From Myroides sp. NP-2 (GTDB taxonomy: Bacteria > Bacteroidota > Bacteroidia > Flavobacteriales > Flavobacteriaceae): a DNA stretch of 64,000 nucleotides. The notes beneath the pieces are model-generated. The model searched no databases, was not told where the DNA came from, and was given only the letters and a program-made list of their open reading frames with translations. The stretch covers positions 124,001 to 188,000 of the forward strand of contig NZ_JACHTD010000001.1 in the NCBI RefSeq assembly GCF_014145665.1. The letters are read 5' to 3'. Position numbers and translations under genes: made by a program. Shown piece by piece: positions 17,263 to 26,201 of the stretch; within the stretch, counting starts at the first letter, position 1; each line of letters begins with the position of its first letter.

Positions 17263-19140
17263 ATGAAACGAAATTATTATGTATCCCTTTTGTTGTGTGG
17301 TTTTTTGTCAGTTGCAGGGCATGCACAAGAAAAAAGTAGTACTACCGTTGAAGATGAAATGGATGAAATTGTAATATACAATCAGCGATTACAGCTTCCA
17401 AGTACTTTGAAAAATAGAAATATAGCGATTGTGGGACAAGAACAAATTCAACAATTGCCCGTAAATTCCGTACATGAGCTGTTGAGTTTTGTAGCAGGGG
17501 TGGATTTGAGACAACGTGGACCAAATGGAACACAGGCAGATTTGAGTATTGACGGAGGTAGTTTCGAACAAAATGTTCTGTTGTTAAATGGACAAAAGAT
17601 TTCGGATCCTCAAACGGGGCATAATTCACTGAATATTCCCATTCCGTTGGAAGCAGTCGAACGCATCGAGATTGTTCGCGGGCCTTCTGCGCGATTGTAT
17701 GGTGTGAATAGCTTAACGGGTGTGGTGAATATTGTGACGAAAAACCCAAAGAAGGATGGAGTGTTTGCCGCGGTTTATGGGGGGACGAGTTTTAAAAAAG
17801 ACAAAGAGGACGACCATGGCGAAACGTATAACAACCGCGGGATTCAATTGGGAGGAACACTAGTTCGCGCCAAAGACAACCACTTGTTATTTGGAAGCCA
17901 TGACTCTGGAAATGGCTACCGCTACAACACAGCGTATCACAACAACAAAATTTTCTATCAAGGAAATATTGTACCCAATGAGAATAATACGCTGATGATT
18001 TTGGCCGGACATGCCAATAGCTCGTTTGGAGCTAATGGTTTTTACGCCTCACCTGGAGATAAAGAATCCCAAGAAATTGTCAGTACAACGATGTTTAATG
18101 TGAGTTCTCGTCATTATTTATCGGATCGTTTTACCTTGATGCCAAGTCTTGCCTACCGTTATAATTTTGACGATTATCGCTATTTCCGCAATAAACTGGA
18201 CGTGGCAAGAAGTAGACACTATACGCATGCCATCACTTCAAATGTCAATGGTGAGTATCGTGCAGATTACGGGAATTATACCTTTGGAGGGGAAATGCGC
18301 TATGAAGAAATCAATTCTACCAATATTGGAGATCACAGCAAGAGCAACTATGGTTTTTTTGCTGCTTTTCAACGCGAATGGTTTGATAAATTAGATGTAA
18401 ATCTTGGCGCTTATGTAAATTATAATACCCAATATGGATGGGAAGTTTTCCCAGGTATTGATGCGAGTTATCAATTCAACCCTCATTGGCAAGCGACATT
18501 TAACGCAGGAACAGCAAGTAGAATTCCGTCTTTTACGGATTTGTATTTGGATCAACGCCCCGGAAATATTGGAAATCCTGATTTAATTCCTGAGAAGGCC
18601 TATCAAGTTGAGGTAGGAGGGAAATATAGAAAAAATAGGTTTCAAGCAGAAGCCTTCGTGTTCTATCGCGATATTGATGATTTCGTGGATTGGATTCGCG
18701 TAGATGTCAATCAACCTTACCAACCTTATAACGCTTCAAAAAATAAAACCAAAGGATTGAATACAGCGGTTCGCTATCACCTTGGTACGGATAATTCACG
18801 TTGGAACTTAGGACTTTCTTATACGTATTTGTCACCAACTATTGAGAATAAAACCCAGGGGATGCTGTCGAAATATTCCTTAGAAAGCTTGAAACACCAA
18901 GTGGTAGGAACGGTAAACTATACGCATAATGCATTTAGTGTGACCCTAGCCAATCGCTTTAATGAACGATTGACTTATAAAAGTTATTGGATTACAGATA
19001 TTCGTCTAAATTACGCCTTGGAAAAGGTGAAATTTTATGTAGATGCTCAAAATATATTTGACACCACCTATATCGAAGCAGGAGCAGTACCTATGCCCGG
19101 TAGATGGTTTACACTAGGAATAAAGTTCGATGGACTATAA
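17263..19140 (+). CDS. TonB-dependent outer-membrane receptor, BtuB-like size
   Basis: A 625-residue outer-membrane protein. It has a signal peptide (MKRNYYVSLLLCGFLSVAGHAQ), a TonB box-like acidic segment EDEMDEIVIYNQ, and a plug domain at about residues 45-160 (ELLSFVAGVDLRQRG, LSIDGGSFEQNVLLLNGQKI, ERIEIVRGPSARLYG, TGVVNIVTK). The rest is a 22-strand beta barrel ending in the aromatic-terminated strand typical of outer-membrane proteins (GRWFTLGIKFDGL). Lacking a carboxypeptidase-like N-terminal repeat, it resembles compact BtuB or colicin I-type receptors, not SusC. The substrate could be a corrinoid or a siderophore. It stands alone in its transcription unit. Confidence 0.88.
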   Translation: MKRNYYVSLLLCGFLSVAGHAQEKSSTTVEDEMDEIVIYNQRLQLPSTLKNRNIAIVGQEQIQQLPVNSVHELLSFVAGVDLRQRGPNGTQADLSIDGGSFEQNVLLLNGQKISDPQTGHNSLNIPIPLEAVERIEIVRGPSARLYGVNSLTGVVNIVTKNPKKDGVFAAVYGGTSFKKDKEDDHGETYNNRGIQLGGTLVRAKDNHLLFGSHDSGNGYRYNTAYHNNKIFYQGNIVPNENNTLMILAGHANSSFGANGFYASPGDKESQEIVSTTMFNVSSRHYLSDRFTLMPSLAYRYNFDDYRYFRNKLDVARSRHYTHAITSNVNGEYRADYGNYTFGGEMRYEEINSTNIGDHSKSNYGFFAAFQREWFDKLDVNLGAYVNYNTQYGWEVFPGIDASYQFNPHWQATFNAGTASRIPSFTDLYLDQRPGNIGNPDLIPEKAYQVEVGGKYRKNRFQAEAFVFYRDIDDFVDWIRVDVNQPYQPYNASKNKTKGLNTAVRYHLGTDNSRWNLGLSYTYLSPTIENKTQGMLSKYSLESLKHQVVGTVNYTHNAFSVTLANRFNERLTYKSYWITDIRLNYALEKVKFYVDAQNIFDTTYIEAGAVPMPGRWFTLGIKFDGL

Positions 19141-19171
19141 TCTAGACGAATGTTTTGGTTAGTTGTTTAAT

Positions 19172-19239
19172 GGAAATGGGAGAAGAGAAAGAAGAACGAA
19201 GCACGTAAAGGCTGTTCTAATTTCCCTTCTCCCATTTCC
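19172..19239. repeat. 14-bp perfect inverted repeat with 40-nt loop
   Basis: GGAAATGGGAGAAG at 19172-19185 and CTTCTCCCATTTCC at 19226-19239 pair perfectly. It lies between the convergent receptor (+) and WG-repeat (-) genes and may be a shared terminator, although there are no strong T runs right after the stem. Confidence 0.7.
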
Positions 19240-19272
19240 TATTTTATCCATAAGTGCGCGCTCCACCACTCA

Positions 19273-19935
19273 CTAATCACTAATTTTCATTCCTTTTTTA
19301 TTAATGGTAAAGGCGCGGAATTTTACTTCAACTTGTGCTTGACCATTTTCAAAGTTACTGGCGTATTCATATTGAAAAGGGATGATTACTTTTCCTTGTT
19401 GATTGATGTAACCAAAAAGATTGTCTTTCGAAGCAAGGGCTAACCCTTCCGAAAAACTACCTACAAATTCATAGGTTGCTGGGATTACTTTATCTCCAGT
19501 GGTAGAGAAGAACCCCCATAACCCTCCTTCATAATAGGCAATGCGATCTTCGCTACTAGTTTGTAGCTCTTCGTATATATATGGAATGACAATTTCACCT
19601 TTATTATTAATCGCCCCTTGGAAATCTTCAAATGTTACGATAGAGATATTGTCAACAAAGGATTCGATTTGGTGGAATAAAGGTTCGATATACAGTTTAC
19701 CTGTATTGGTTTTGATGCCAAAAAGCGAGCGTTCAGGATCTTGAAACCAGCGTAAATTATTGGCAAATTTAAAGTCTGGGTCATTTTTTAGGTCGATAAA
19801 GACGGTGTCAGACAAGGTTTCCATTAAGGGAATTAGATTGTCTTTCCAAGCGGATTTAGCTTCGCTGGCTTGAAGAGATAAACTAGAGGCGCAATGAAGT
19901 CCGATACACAGACTAATTGCAAGGAAGTGTTTCAT
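19273..19935 (-). CDS. WG-repeat protein with signal peptide
   Basis: A 220-residue protein with a signal peptide (MKHFLAISLCIGLHCASSLSLQA). From about residue 75 it contains four WG/KWG-like repeats of about 40 residues: GKLYIEPLFHQIESF, GAINNKGEIVIPYIYEEL, GLWGFFSTTGDKVIPATYEF, and GYINQQGKVIIPFQYEYASNF. WG repeats form beta-structures thought to act in binding at the cell surface or periplasm; their ligands are generally unknown. It is convergent to the TonB-dependent receptor. Confidence 0.85.
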   Translation of the reverse strand: MKHFLAISLCIGLHCASSLSLQASEAKSAWKDNLIPLMETLSDTVFIDLKNDPDFKFANNLRWFQDPERSLFGIKTNTGKLYIEPLFHQIESFVDNISIVTFEDFQGAINNKGEIVIPYIYEELQTSSEDRIAYYEGGLWGFFSTTGDKVIPATYEFVGSFSEGLALASKDNLFGYINQQGKVIIPFQYEYASNFENGQAQVEVKFRAFTINKKGMKISD

Positions 19936-19968
19936 AAAATGTAGAATTTAACGCTAATTACACTAGTC

Positions 19969-20718
19969 TCACTTTCTGTTGAATGTCGTTCCACTTGCTT
20001 GAGCTTTTGGGAAGATGGTCATATCAGCGAGTTGTACGTGTTCGGGTTGGTTCACTGCGTAAGCGATGGCTTGGGCAATATCGGTTGCTTGTAGCGGTTG
20101 ATATCCCTTGTACACTTGCTCTGCTTTGGATTGATCTCCTTTAAAGCGGATCATAGAAAATTCAGTTTCTACAGCGCCTGGAGCTACATTGGTTACTTTG
20201 ATGCCCTTCGCATTTAGATCTATGCGCAATCCTGCAGAAATAGATTCAACGGCCGCTTTAGAAGCACAGTAAACGGCTCCATTGGCATAGGTTTCTTTGC
20301 CTGCAATTGAAGAAAGATTGACAATATGTCCACCTTCCTTATGTTCGAGTAATAAAGGTAAAACAGCTTTAGTTACATAGATTAACCCTTTTACGTTGAT
20401 GTCGATCATCGCTTCTAAATCTTCTATGTCTGCGTCTTGAAAGGAAGATAATCCATGAGCATTTCCAGCGTTGTTAATTAGAACATCGATTTTTTTCCAT
20501 GTATCAGGTAAAGCGTCTATAGCTTGAAATACTTCTGTTTTATTGCGAACATCAAAGGTAAGAATATGCGTTTCTGTTATTGGTTGAAGCTCATGTGCTA
20601 AGGCTTCTAGACGCTCTTTTCTTCTTCCACATAGGATTAAACGGTGATTGGGTGCTAATGCTTTGGCTGTCGCTTGTCCAATTCCTGAAGAAGCTCCTGT
20701 GATAAGTACTGTTTTCAT
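19969..20718 (-). CDS. Short-chain dehydrogenase/reductase, YdfG-like
   Basis: A 249-residue classical SDR. The NAD(P) Rossmann motif is TGASSGIGQAT (residues 7-17), with CGRRKERLEAL after the second strand, where the basic residues favour NADPH. The NNAG motif is at 82-85, catalytic serine in NLSSIAG near 136, and the YxxxK pair is Tyr150 and Lys154 (YCASKAA). Close relatives oxidise 3-hydroxy acids or serine (YdfG/serine 3-dehydrogenase). It is 11 bp downstream of the 761-aa AsmA-like gene, in the same transcript. Confidence 0.9.
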   Translation of the reverse strand: MKTVLITGASSGIGQATAKALAPNHRLILCGRRKERLEALAHELQPITETHILTFDVRNKTEVFQAIDALPDTWKKIDVLINNAGNAHGLSSFQDADIEDLEAMIDINVKGLIYVTKAVLPLLLEHKEGGHIVNLSSIAGKETYANGAVYCASKAAVESISAGLRIDLNAKGIKVTNVAPGAVETEFSMIRFKGDQSKAEQVYKGYQPLQATDIAQAIAYAVNQPEHVQLADMTIFPKAQASGTTFNRK

Positions 20719-20729
20719 AGGTGCGTGTG

Positions 20730-23015
20730 TTATAAAATGGTTTGTTTAAGGCCTTGTAAAATACATAGCCAAAGGTAATTGAAAAAAGACTTTTCTTCTA
20801 TTCGATTTACCTTTTTTATCTCAACTTGTTTAAGTTCTCCTGCGGAATTTTTGTGGATAAACCAATTGCCGACTTTGGAGAGAATTTTTCTCTTCTTTTC
20901 GCCATTTTTGCGATATAAATTAACTTTTAAATCGTGGTAATTCATGGCAAATGTTCCTGTTGCTACTTTGTTATTACCTGAGAAATTGAACTTCACGAGG
21001 TCTAATTTTCCTTCGGTAGAGGCTTTTACATAAGGTTGTAGAAAGGGTTGCATCGCATCAGCAGGGAAGTTTTGTATGGTTCCGCTAATGTGAAAAGCAT
21101 CGCTTCGATTTAAAATATTGAAGGACCAATCTACATGCAGAGGAGCCGCATTCATAAAACGCGCATCTACAGCAATTGTTGTGGTAGGTAGTTTCGTCTG
21201 TTGATATCCACTGTACACATTTTGGATGACAGCATTAAAACTACCAAAAGTCAACTTGCCTGGAGCAACTGCCTTTTGATCGTATTCTTCATATTCCAAA
21301 GTAGAATTGGCTATTTGAACTTTTTGTACGGCAAGTGTAAAGGGGATTTCTCGTAATTTCTTGCTGAATAACGGCTTGATACTCATATTAAATTCAGGCG
21401 TTTTATCGCGAAAAATATTGGCTTGAACCTGATCGAAACGGATTTTATCTGCTTTAACAAATAAAACATCTTGCTTGTCAAAGCCCCAGTTGTAGTTGTC
21501 TAAGACAATAGATTTGGTTTTTATGGTAAAGATATCATCGGCGTATTTGAACATGCTCACCATTTTCTTGCGGCCGTATTTCGGCATAAGTTCAAAATCA
21601 CTACACGTTAAGTTGGTGTTTTTCCCTTGGATTTTTCCAATTTTGAGGTCGTAGAATCGCCCTGTATTCCATTGAAGCTCTTCGGATGAAAACGATAGGT
21701 CTCGGTAGGCAAAAGGAATGGTCTGTGTTAGTGTATGTGCGTCAATGCGTATATCTTCGACCAAGGCATCGATCGCCTTTGTTTGGAGTAGGTGTGCATT
21801 GTTTTTTCCCTTTGTAGCGGTAAAACTACCTTGATGAATGGCCAACGTGTCAATTTGAACTAAATCGTCAAAGTGAATAACTTGTTTTGGCGTTTTTGTT
21901 TGAGGTTTATTATGCTGTTGCTGTCGAATCTTAGGAGTATGGATGTGAATGCCACCCACGTGAAGTCGATCTTGTGCTTGATTTTTGATCCGGTGTAACA
22001 CGAGTCCGCCTTGCTCAACTATCCATTGTTCGAGTGAGTTTAGATGAATTCCATCCACAGCAATCTTATCGATGCTAAGGTCAAAAGGAAAGAGCTTCGG
22101 TGATTTGACCGTCTTTTCTTTTGGCTTTTGCAGAGAGGCTGTATTTTCCTGCACAGCGATCCTTACTGCAGGTGTTTTTATAGAATCAATGTGTAGATAA
22201 AATGCTGTTTGATTTTTGTATCCCCAGTCAGTTCCTTTAAATACCAAAGCAGGTGCTTCGATCGAAAGTAGACGAGGTGGTAGTTCACTTTTTTCCTTCA
22301 GCTCTAGCAGGGGTTGAAGCGATAAATTGGAAGTGTTGATCTGATCTTGATTAATTTGGATACTTCCTATTTTTAACCGGTGATTGTTATTGATTAAGCT
22401 GTACATCGAATCACAAGACATCACATAGTCTTTATACGTAAAAGGAATGGGTTTGTCTTGTGTTTCTACTCCCATGTGAATGCCTTTGAGTTCGGCATTG
22501 AAATTGTAAATTTCTTGTATGCGCAAGTCTTGCTCCACATCGCGAATAGCAAGATGGGCTTGGTTTACAATTATCTCTTGGATGTCAATAGATTTTATAA
22601 ATTGCGGTTGATCTTTTTTTAAAGTGTCCGCAACGGTTTTGGTTTGAAATACCTCAATGTCAGGATGCATAACAGCAATGGATTGAGCCGTTAGGTTATG
22701 CCGTTTAATTAAGTTCCAAATGGCTACTTGTTGAATGTTGATTTGTTTGAGGGTTCCCTTGATGTAGGAAATCGAATCCGCAGTTTGAGAGGCTTTTGGT
22801 TGAATCTCAATTCCCTTTACTGTCAATTTGCGTTCTGCTAAAGAATAGTGTACCGATTGGTAGGTCAAATCGTAAGGCGAATCATTCTTCTCTTTGATAA
22901 TTTCAGGTAAGTATTGATCCAAAAAATAGTTTATTATCCATTGACTCGAACAGTATAGTACGATTCCTAAGGCGAGGACAAACAAAATGATCTTATGTTT
23001 TCTTTTCAAACGCAT
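20730..23015 (-). CDS. Large single-pass membrane protein, AsmA/DUF748-like
   Basis: A 761-residue protein with a short cytoplasmic basic start (MRLKRKHKI), one transmembrane helix (ILFVLALGIVLYCSSQWII), and a long periplasmic body. The body repeats a pattern of strands with basic/aromatic content such as LTYQSVHYSLAERKLTVKGI, QSIAVMHPDIEVFQ and FDLSIDKIAVDGIHLNSLEQ, typical of the AsmA/TamB/DUF748 bridge-like proteins that hold lipids or scaffold the envelope between the membranes. The end of the protein is FNYLWLCILQGLKQTIL. The family assignment is by pattern and not certain. It has its own promoter-like sequence and is co-transcribed with the SDR. Confidence 0.6.
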   Translation of the reverse strand: MRLKRKHKIILFVLALGIVLYCSSQWIINYFLDQYLPEIIKEKNDSPYDLTYQSVHYSLAERKLTVKGIEIQPKASQTADSISYIKGTLKQINIQQVAIWNLIKRHNLTAQSIAVMHPDIEVFQTKTVADTLKKDQPQFIKSIDIQEIIVNQAHLAIRDVEQDLRIQEIYNFNAELKGIHMGVETQDKPIPFTYKDYVMSCDSMYSLINNNHRLKIGSIQINQDQINTSNLSLQPLLELKEKSELPPRLLSIEAPALVFKGTDWGYKNQTAFYLHIDSIKTPAVRIAVQENTASLQKPKEKTVKSPKLFPFDLSIDKIAVDGIHLNSLEQWIVEQGGLVLHRIKNQAQDRLHVGGIHIHTPKIRQQQHNKPQTKTPKQVIHFDDLVQIDTLAIHQGSFTATKGKNNAHLLQTKAIDALVEDIRIDAHTLTQTIPFAYRDLSFSSEELQWNTGRFYDLKIGKIQGKNTNLTCSDFELMPKYGRKKMVSMFKYADDIFTIKTKSIVLDNYNWGFDKQDVLFVKADKIRFDQVQANIFRDKTPEFNMSIKPLFSKKLREIPFTLAVQKVQIANSTLEYEEYDQKAVAPGKLTFGSFNAVIQNVYSGYQQTKLPTTTIAVDARFMNAAPLHVDWSFNILNRSDAFHISGTIQNFPADAMQPFLQPYVKASTEGKLDLVKFNFSGNNKVATGTFAMNYHDLKVNLYRKNGEKKRKILSKVGNWFIHKNSAGELKQVEIKKVNRIEEKSFFNYLWLCILQGLKQTIL

Positions 23016-23038
23016 ACTTTTTTGCTAAAATGCTTACT

Positions 23039-23072
23039 CAAAGATAAGGCTTTCGTCCTATAGTTGGTCAAA
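23039..23072 (-). promoter_or_regulatory. Bacteroidota-type promoter of the AsmA-like/SDR operon
   Basis: On the minus strand a TTTG (-33, 23069-23072) is followed after 22 bp by TATCTTTG (-7, 23039-23046). The ATG of the AsmA-like gene is 24 bp beyond. Confidence 0.6.
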
Positions 23073-23111
23073 GTAGGTCCAATTTTGTCATCCAATATAC
23101 GGGATAAGTAA

Positions 23112-23328
23112 TTGAAAATCTATCGTTTTGTCTCATTTTTAGCAGTAGCATATACCTTTTTTTGGCTGTGGTCATTTGCTGTTTTAGCCCACGAATTTCT
23201 TCGGTCCACTAGGGTTGTTTCTACTAGCTGTAGGAATGCTCTTTAACCCAGTATACCATAGTCATACGTATGGGGCTTATCTACTTAGACTTGTTGCTGC
23301 TTGTCTTAAACTTTTACCTCAATGTTGA
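23112..23328 (+). pseudogene. Frameshifted remnant of a small membrane protein
   Basis: From TTG 23112 the frame reads KIYRFVSFLAVAYTFFWLW, then SFAVLAHEF, a credible transmembrane start. It ends in a stop after about 30 more residues of unlikely sequence, while a +1 frame from about 23195 continues as FFGPLGLFLLAVGMLFNPVY before a stop at 23326. Joined, they make a two-helix membrane protein of about 70 residues. A third frame then runs from 23270 to the end of the 23.36-kb repeat. This looks like a decayed gene, but codon-level evidence is slight. Confidence 0.35.
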
Positions 23329-23359
23329 AAATAATACCACTAGACGGTTAGTTTTTTTG

Positions 23360-23421
23360 CAAACAAAAGGTGTGGACTTAGGGCACATAAAAAAAATAGA
23401 GAACCGAGGTTCTCTATTTTC
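23360..23421 (+). repeat. Interspersed element copy 1 (shared with 28854-28911)
   Basis: CAAACAAAAGG, then TGTGGACTTA, then an A run and the hairpin AAAATAGAGAACC / GGTTCTCTATTTT. The same order recurs at 28854 with only a few changes. Both copies could encode the peptide QTKGVDL in one frame. Confidence 0.7.
23391..23421. terminator. Bidirectional hairpin terminator
   Basis: AAAATAGAGAACC (23393-23405) and GGTTCTCTATTTT (23408-23420) form a 13-bp stem with a tiny loop and flanking A/T runs. It lies downstream of the 313-aa lipoprotein gene on the minus strand. Confidence 0.85.
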
Positions 23422-23525
23422 TTCGTTTAACTTATTTAATAAAATGATTGGTTTATTGCATTCGAGCTTATTCACTTACTAGTTAAGTAAGTCTAGTTAT
23501 CGCTAGTTGGAGTTGATGAACCCAT

Positions 23526-24467
23526 TTAATTTTTTTCTAACATTCCCCATCCACTCATCATAATACCCAATGCCTTGAACCCCCAATTTATATCGTCTTG
23601 TGTATAGACAGGCGTTGTAGTACGCGGGGTTAAATCGTTGGTGGTGGGTTTTGTTTCTTTAATTTGTTTTGGTTTCATCACTAACGTTGGAGTCTCAGTA
23701 TTCAAATAATAGACGTCAATGCGCAAGATTCCCTGTTTCTCTTCTACATAAAAAGGATGTGCAAAATTAATCACATCATTAATTAGAGGCGATTTATAAA
23801 CAACTAATTTTTGTAGTTGTATTGGGGTGTTTTCATCCATAGTTTTTGGCGTATAAACGACTATGTCGCATTCATAACCTGAAACAGTTTGTTTGGCATT
23901 TTGTGTTTCTCTATTAAATAGACTCAAGTCTAGCTCATTCATTGTAGCAGAACCTCCGTTTTCAGACGGTTTATAAGCAGAATATATTCTTTTGTCTTGT
24001 TCATTAATCATCTCAGTCTGTGTCAAGGTTTCTAAGTAAATACTCGCTTGGTCCTGTGATTTGTTGTAATAATTATCCATTGTCCATCCAAAACCTCTAA
24101 CTTTTCCTAATACTTCATTCTCTTTAATATTGTATGTACATTCTGCGATATTTAAGGTGACTGCCCAGGAGACTAACGGATTTTGGTTTCCCATATTCGA
24201 TATCAAGTCAAAGATTGGCTTTACCTCTGGATCATTCGCTGTTAATTGTTCGTATTGTTCTTTTATATCAGCTCTAGAGAAGTCTATCTTTCCTACTAGT
24301 TTTCCAAGATCAATATTATTACTATAGATTCCCATTTCGATAGAACCTTCTGTAAAAGGAGTGTTAGTAATTTCACTGTTGTTATCTGTTGCTCTGTCTT
24401 CGTTTGAAGAGTTACAGCTAAACAAAATAAATGCTGATAACAAACTACTTATGATGTTTTTTTTCAT
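23526..24467 (-). CDS. Putative lipoprotein, unknown family
   Basis: A 313-residue protein when started at the ATG at 24467 (MKKNIISSLLSAFILFSC). The lipobox LFSC gives an acylated Cys. The longer open frame adds 14 residues without family character. The body has repeated beta-strand segments, e.g. GSIEMGIYSNNIDLG, SWAVTLNIAECTYNIKENEV, QTVSGYECDIVVYTPK and LQKLVVYKSPLIND; a cysteine pair (ECTY, YECDI) may form a disulphide. This pattern, with conserved YxCDxV/I, resembles DUF4412/GLPGLI-like periplasmic lipoproteins. It is 51 bp downstream of the OmpA-like lipoprotein gene and probably co-expressed. Confidence 0.65.
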   Translation of the reverse strand: MKKNIISSLLSAFILFSCNSSNEDRATDNNSEITNTPFTEGSIEMGIYSNNIDLGKLVGKIDFSRADIKEQYEQLTANDPEVKPIFDLISNMGNQNPLVSWAVTLNIAECTYNIKENEVLGKVRGFGWTMDNYYNKSQDQASIYLETLTQTEMINEQDKRIYSAYKPSENGGSATMNELDLSLFNRETQNAKQTVSGYECDIVVYTPKTMDENTPIQLQKLVVYKSPLINDVINFAHPFYVEEKQGILRIDVYYLNTETPTLVMKPKQIKETKPTTNDLTPRTTTPVYTQDDINWGFKALGIMMSGWGMLEKN

Positions 24468-24518
24468 TTTTGATGTATTAAAAAAAGCTGTCCTCTTATT
24501 TTCAAGCAACAGTTTTTA

Positions 24519-25535
24519 TTAGTGATTAACTTTTACTAATTCAACCCGACGATTTTTAGCTTTATTTTCATCTGAATCGTTCATAACTAATGGTTTTTCC
24601 GACCCGAAACCTTTCGCAGTTAATCGAGCTTTTTCAATACCAGTAGAAACAAGGTTATTCATTACAGCAGTTGCACGGTCGTTTGATAGCTTTTTATTGT
24701 GTGACGCATCGCCTGTATTATCTGTATGTCCTTCGATTGAAATATTTAAATTTTTATCTTTTTGAAGCGCTTCTGCAATTTGTGTTACCACTTGCTGTCC
24801 TTCGGCAGTAATAGTAGATTTATCAACATCAAAGTTGATATATAAAACTGATTTTCCTTTTTCGTTCAAATCCTTCGCAATTTCCTCGGCAGTGACTTTT
24901 GTAATGGTTTGTTTAAAAGCTTCTTCCTGTACGATATTTAATTTTCCTCCTGCATTATTAGATGTGAATTGGATGTAGATATTTCCTTTTTCTTGACTTC
25001 GAATAATAAAAAACTTGATGTTTTGATCCCAATAGCCCATGTCTCCAGCCCCCCCTTTATTTGGGTCTTGTTCATTGTAACGGTCGTATTCTTCTCGGGT
25101 GATTTCACCGTCAAAAACCTTAACTGCTCCAACTGAAAGCAAATATTCTTCCATACTTTTTTCGAAATAGCGTTGCGAATATTCTTCTCCACGAACTGCG
25201 CCAACGTTTGCTTTAAACAATTTGCCTTCAAAAGGAGTCATAACACCGTTGATTGGGAAGAAACAAACATCAAATTTGCGGTCAATAGCACCTTTGTGAG
25301 CTTCTAATCCTTCGGGAAGATTGATAAAAGGAAAATCACCTATATCGGCAGTAGAAAACGCAATATCTTCAATATTGAAAGCAGTAGAAGGATCAAGAAC
25401 TTCATCTGTTTTAACATCGTTTGTTTCGACAGTACTTTCTACTGCAGGGCTGGCATTATTTTGCTGTTGTTTTGTTGATTGGTTACATGATACAATCAAA
25501 GCGGATAACCCAAGAATAAAGGCTGTTTTTTTCAT
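24519..25535 (-). CDS. OmpA-family lipoprotein
   Basis: A 338-residue protein with a lipobox (LSALIVSC, Cys about 17), a unique N-terminal domain of about 190 residues, and a C-terminal OmpA-like peptidoglycan-binding domain from about residue 230 to the end. The latter carries VLYINFDVDKSTITAEG, SIEGHTDNTGDASHNKKLS with the peptidoglycan-contact region, NDRATAVMNNL and the final ENKAKNRRVELV, all diagnostic. It likely tethers the outer membrane to the wall. The N-terminal part (KFFIIRSQEKGNIYIQF) is not recognised. It sits between two other lipoprotein genes. Confidence 0.9.
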   Translation of the reverse strand: MKKTAFILGLSALIVSCNQSTKQQQNNASPAVESTVETNDVKTDEVLDPSTAFNIEDIAFSTADIGDFPFINLPEGLEAHKGAIDRKFDVCFFPINGVMTPFEGKLFKANVGAVRGEEYSQRYFEKSMEEYLLSVGAVKVFDGEITREEYDRYNEQDPNKGGAGDMGYWDQNIKFFIIRSQEKGNIYIQFTSNNAGGKLNIVQEEAFKQTITKVTAEEIAKDLNEKGKSVLYINFDVDKSTITAEGQQVVTQIAEALQKDKNLNISIEGHTDNTGDASHNKKLSNDRATAVMNNLVSTGIEKARLTAKGFGSEKPLVMNDSDENKAKNRRVELVKVNH

Positions 25536-25595
25536 TTGTTTATAATTTTTTGATAGGCTAAAGATAAATGTTTACGAATTAAAAAAACATATAAT

Positions 25596-26042
25596 CTATT
25601 GTTTTACACCATCAAATAAAAAACTAATTTCTGTTTCAGCTTGTTGATTTGTTGCCATTTCAAGGGTTTTTACATCTGCAGTATACCAAAGGTAACCTTC
25701 TAGAATACCGGAAACAGACTGAACTCCGTTATTATAACCACCCTCCACTTTAAAAGTTTTAGGCGTAACGCTAGAATAAGCTTCACCGGATTTTGGTGTA
25801 ACTTTCAAATGTTGGTCATCTACTTTAGTAACAATAACTACAGCATCAAAATATTCGTATTGATCGAGGTGACTTGATCTCAATTTTCCTTTATACGTGC
25901 CTACAGCAGCATCGATAGTGCCCTTTGTTGGTTGTTCATATCCTGCATTATCATCACTTTTACTACAACTTGTAGCTATTGTTCCTAATGTTAGTACTGA
26001 TAATATTCCTAAGAATGCAATTTGTGTGTTTAGTTTTTTCAT
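25596..26042 (-). CDS. Small putative lipoprotein
   Basis: A 148-residue lipoprotein (signal ending TIATSC, followed by SKSDDN). The remainder is a compact beta-rich domain: GTIDAAVGTYKGKLRSS, YFDAVVIVTKVDDQHLKV, and FKVEGGYNNGVQSVSGILEG. The general shape, a surface or periplasmic 110-residue barrel, is reminiscent of Bacteroidota lipocalin-like proteins, but no family is claimed. It is divergent from the histidine kinase across 160 bp. Confidence 0.7.
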   Translation of the reverse strand: MKKLNTQIAFLGILSVLTLGTIATSCSKSDDNAGYEQPTKGTIDAAVGTYKGKLRSSHLDQYEYFDAVVIVTKVDDQHLKVTPKSGEAYSSVTPKTFKVEGGYNNGVQSVSGILEGYLWYTADVKTLEMATNQQAETEISFLFDGVKQ

Positions 26043-26201
26043 TATAAATAGTTTGGTTATAAAAAATCAAATATCTACAAAATGAGAATTTGTAACAATC
26101 ATTGAAAACCTTGATTTTATTTCTAATGGTTTACCATGGTTTTTTTGCGAGAGCAAAAAAGGAATGCTTTTTATTAGGATATTTGTATTTAACTTTAGAT
26201 T

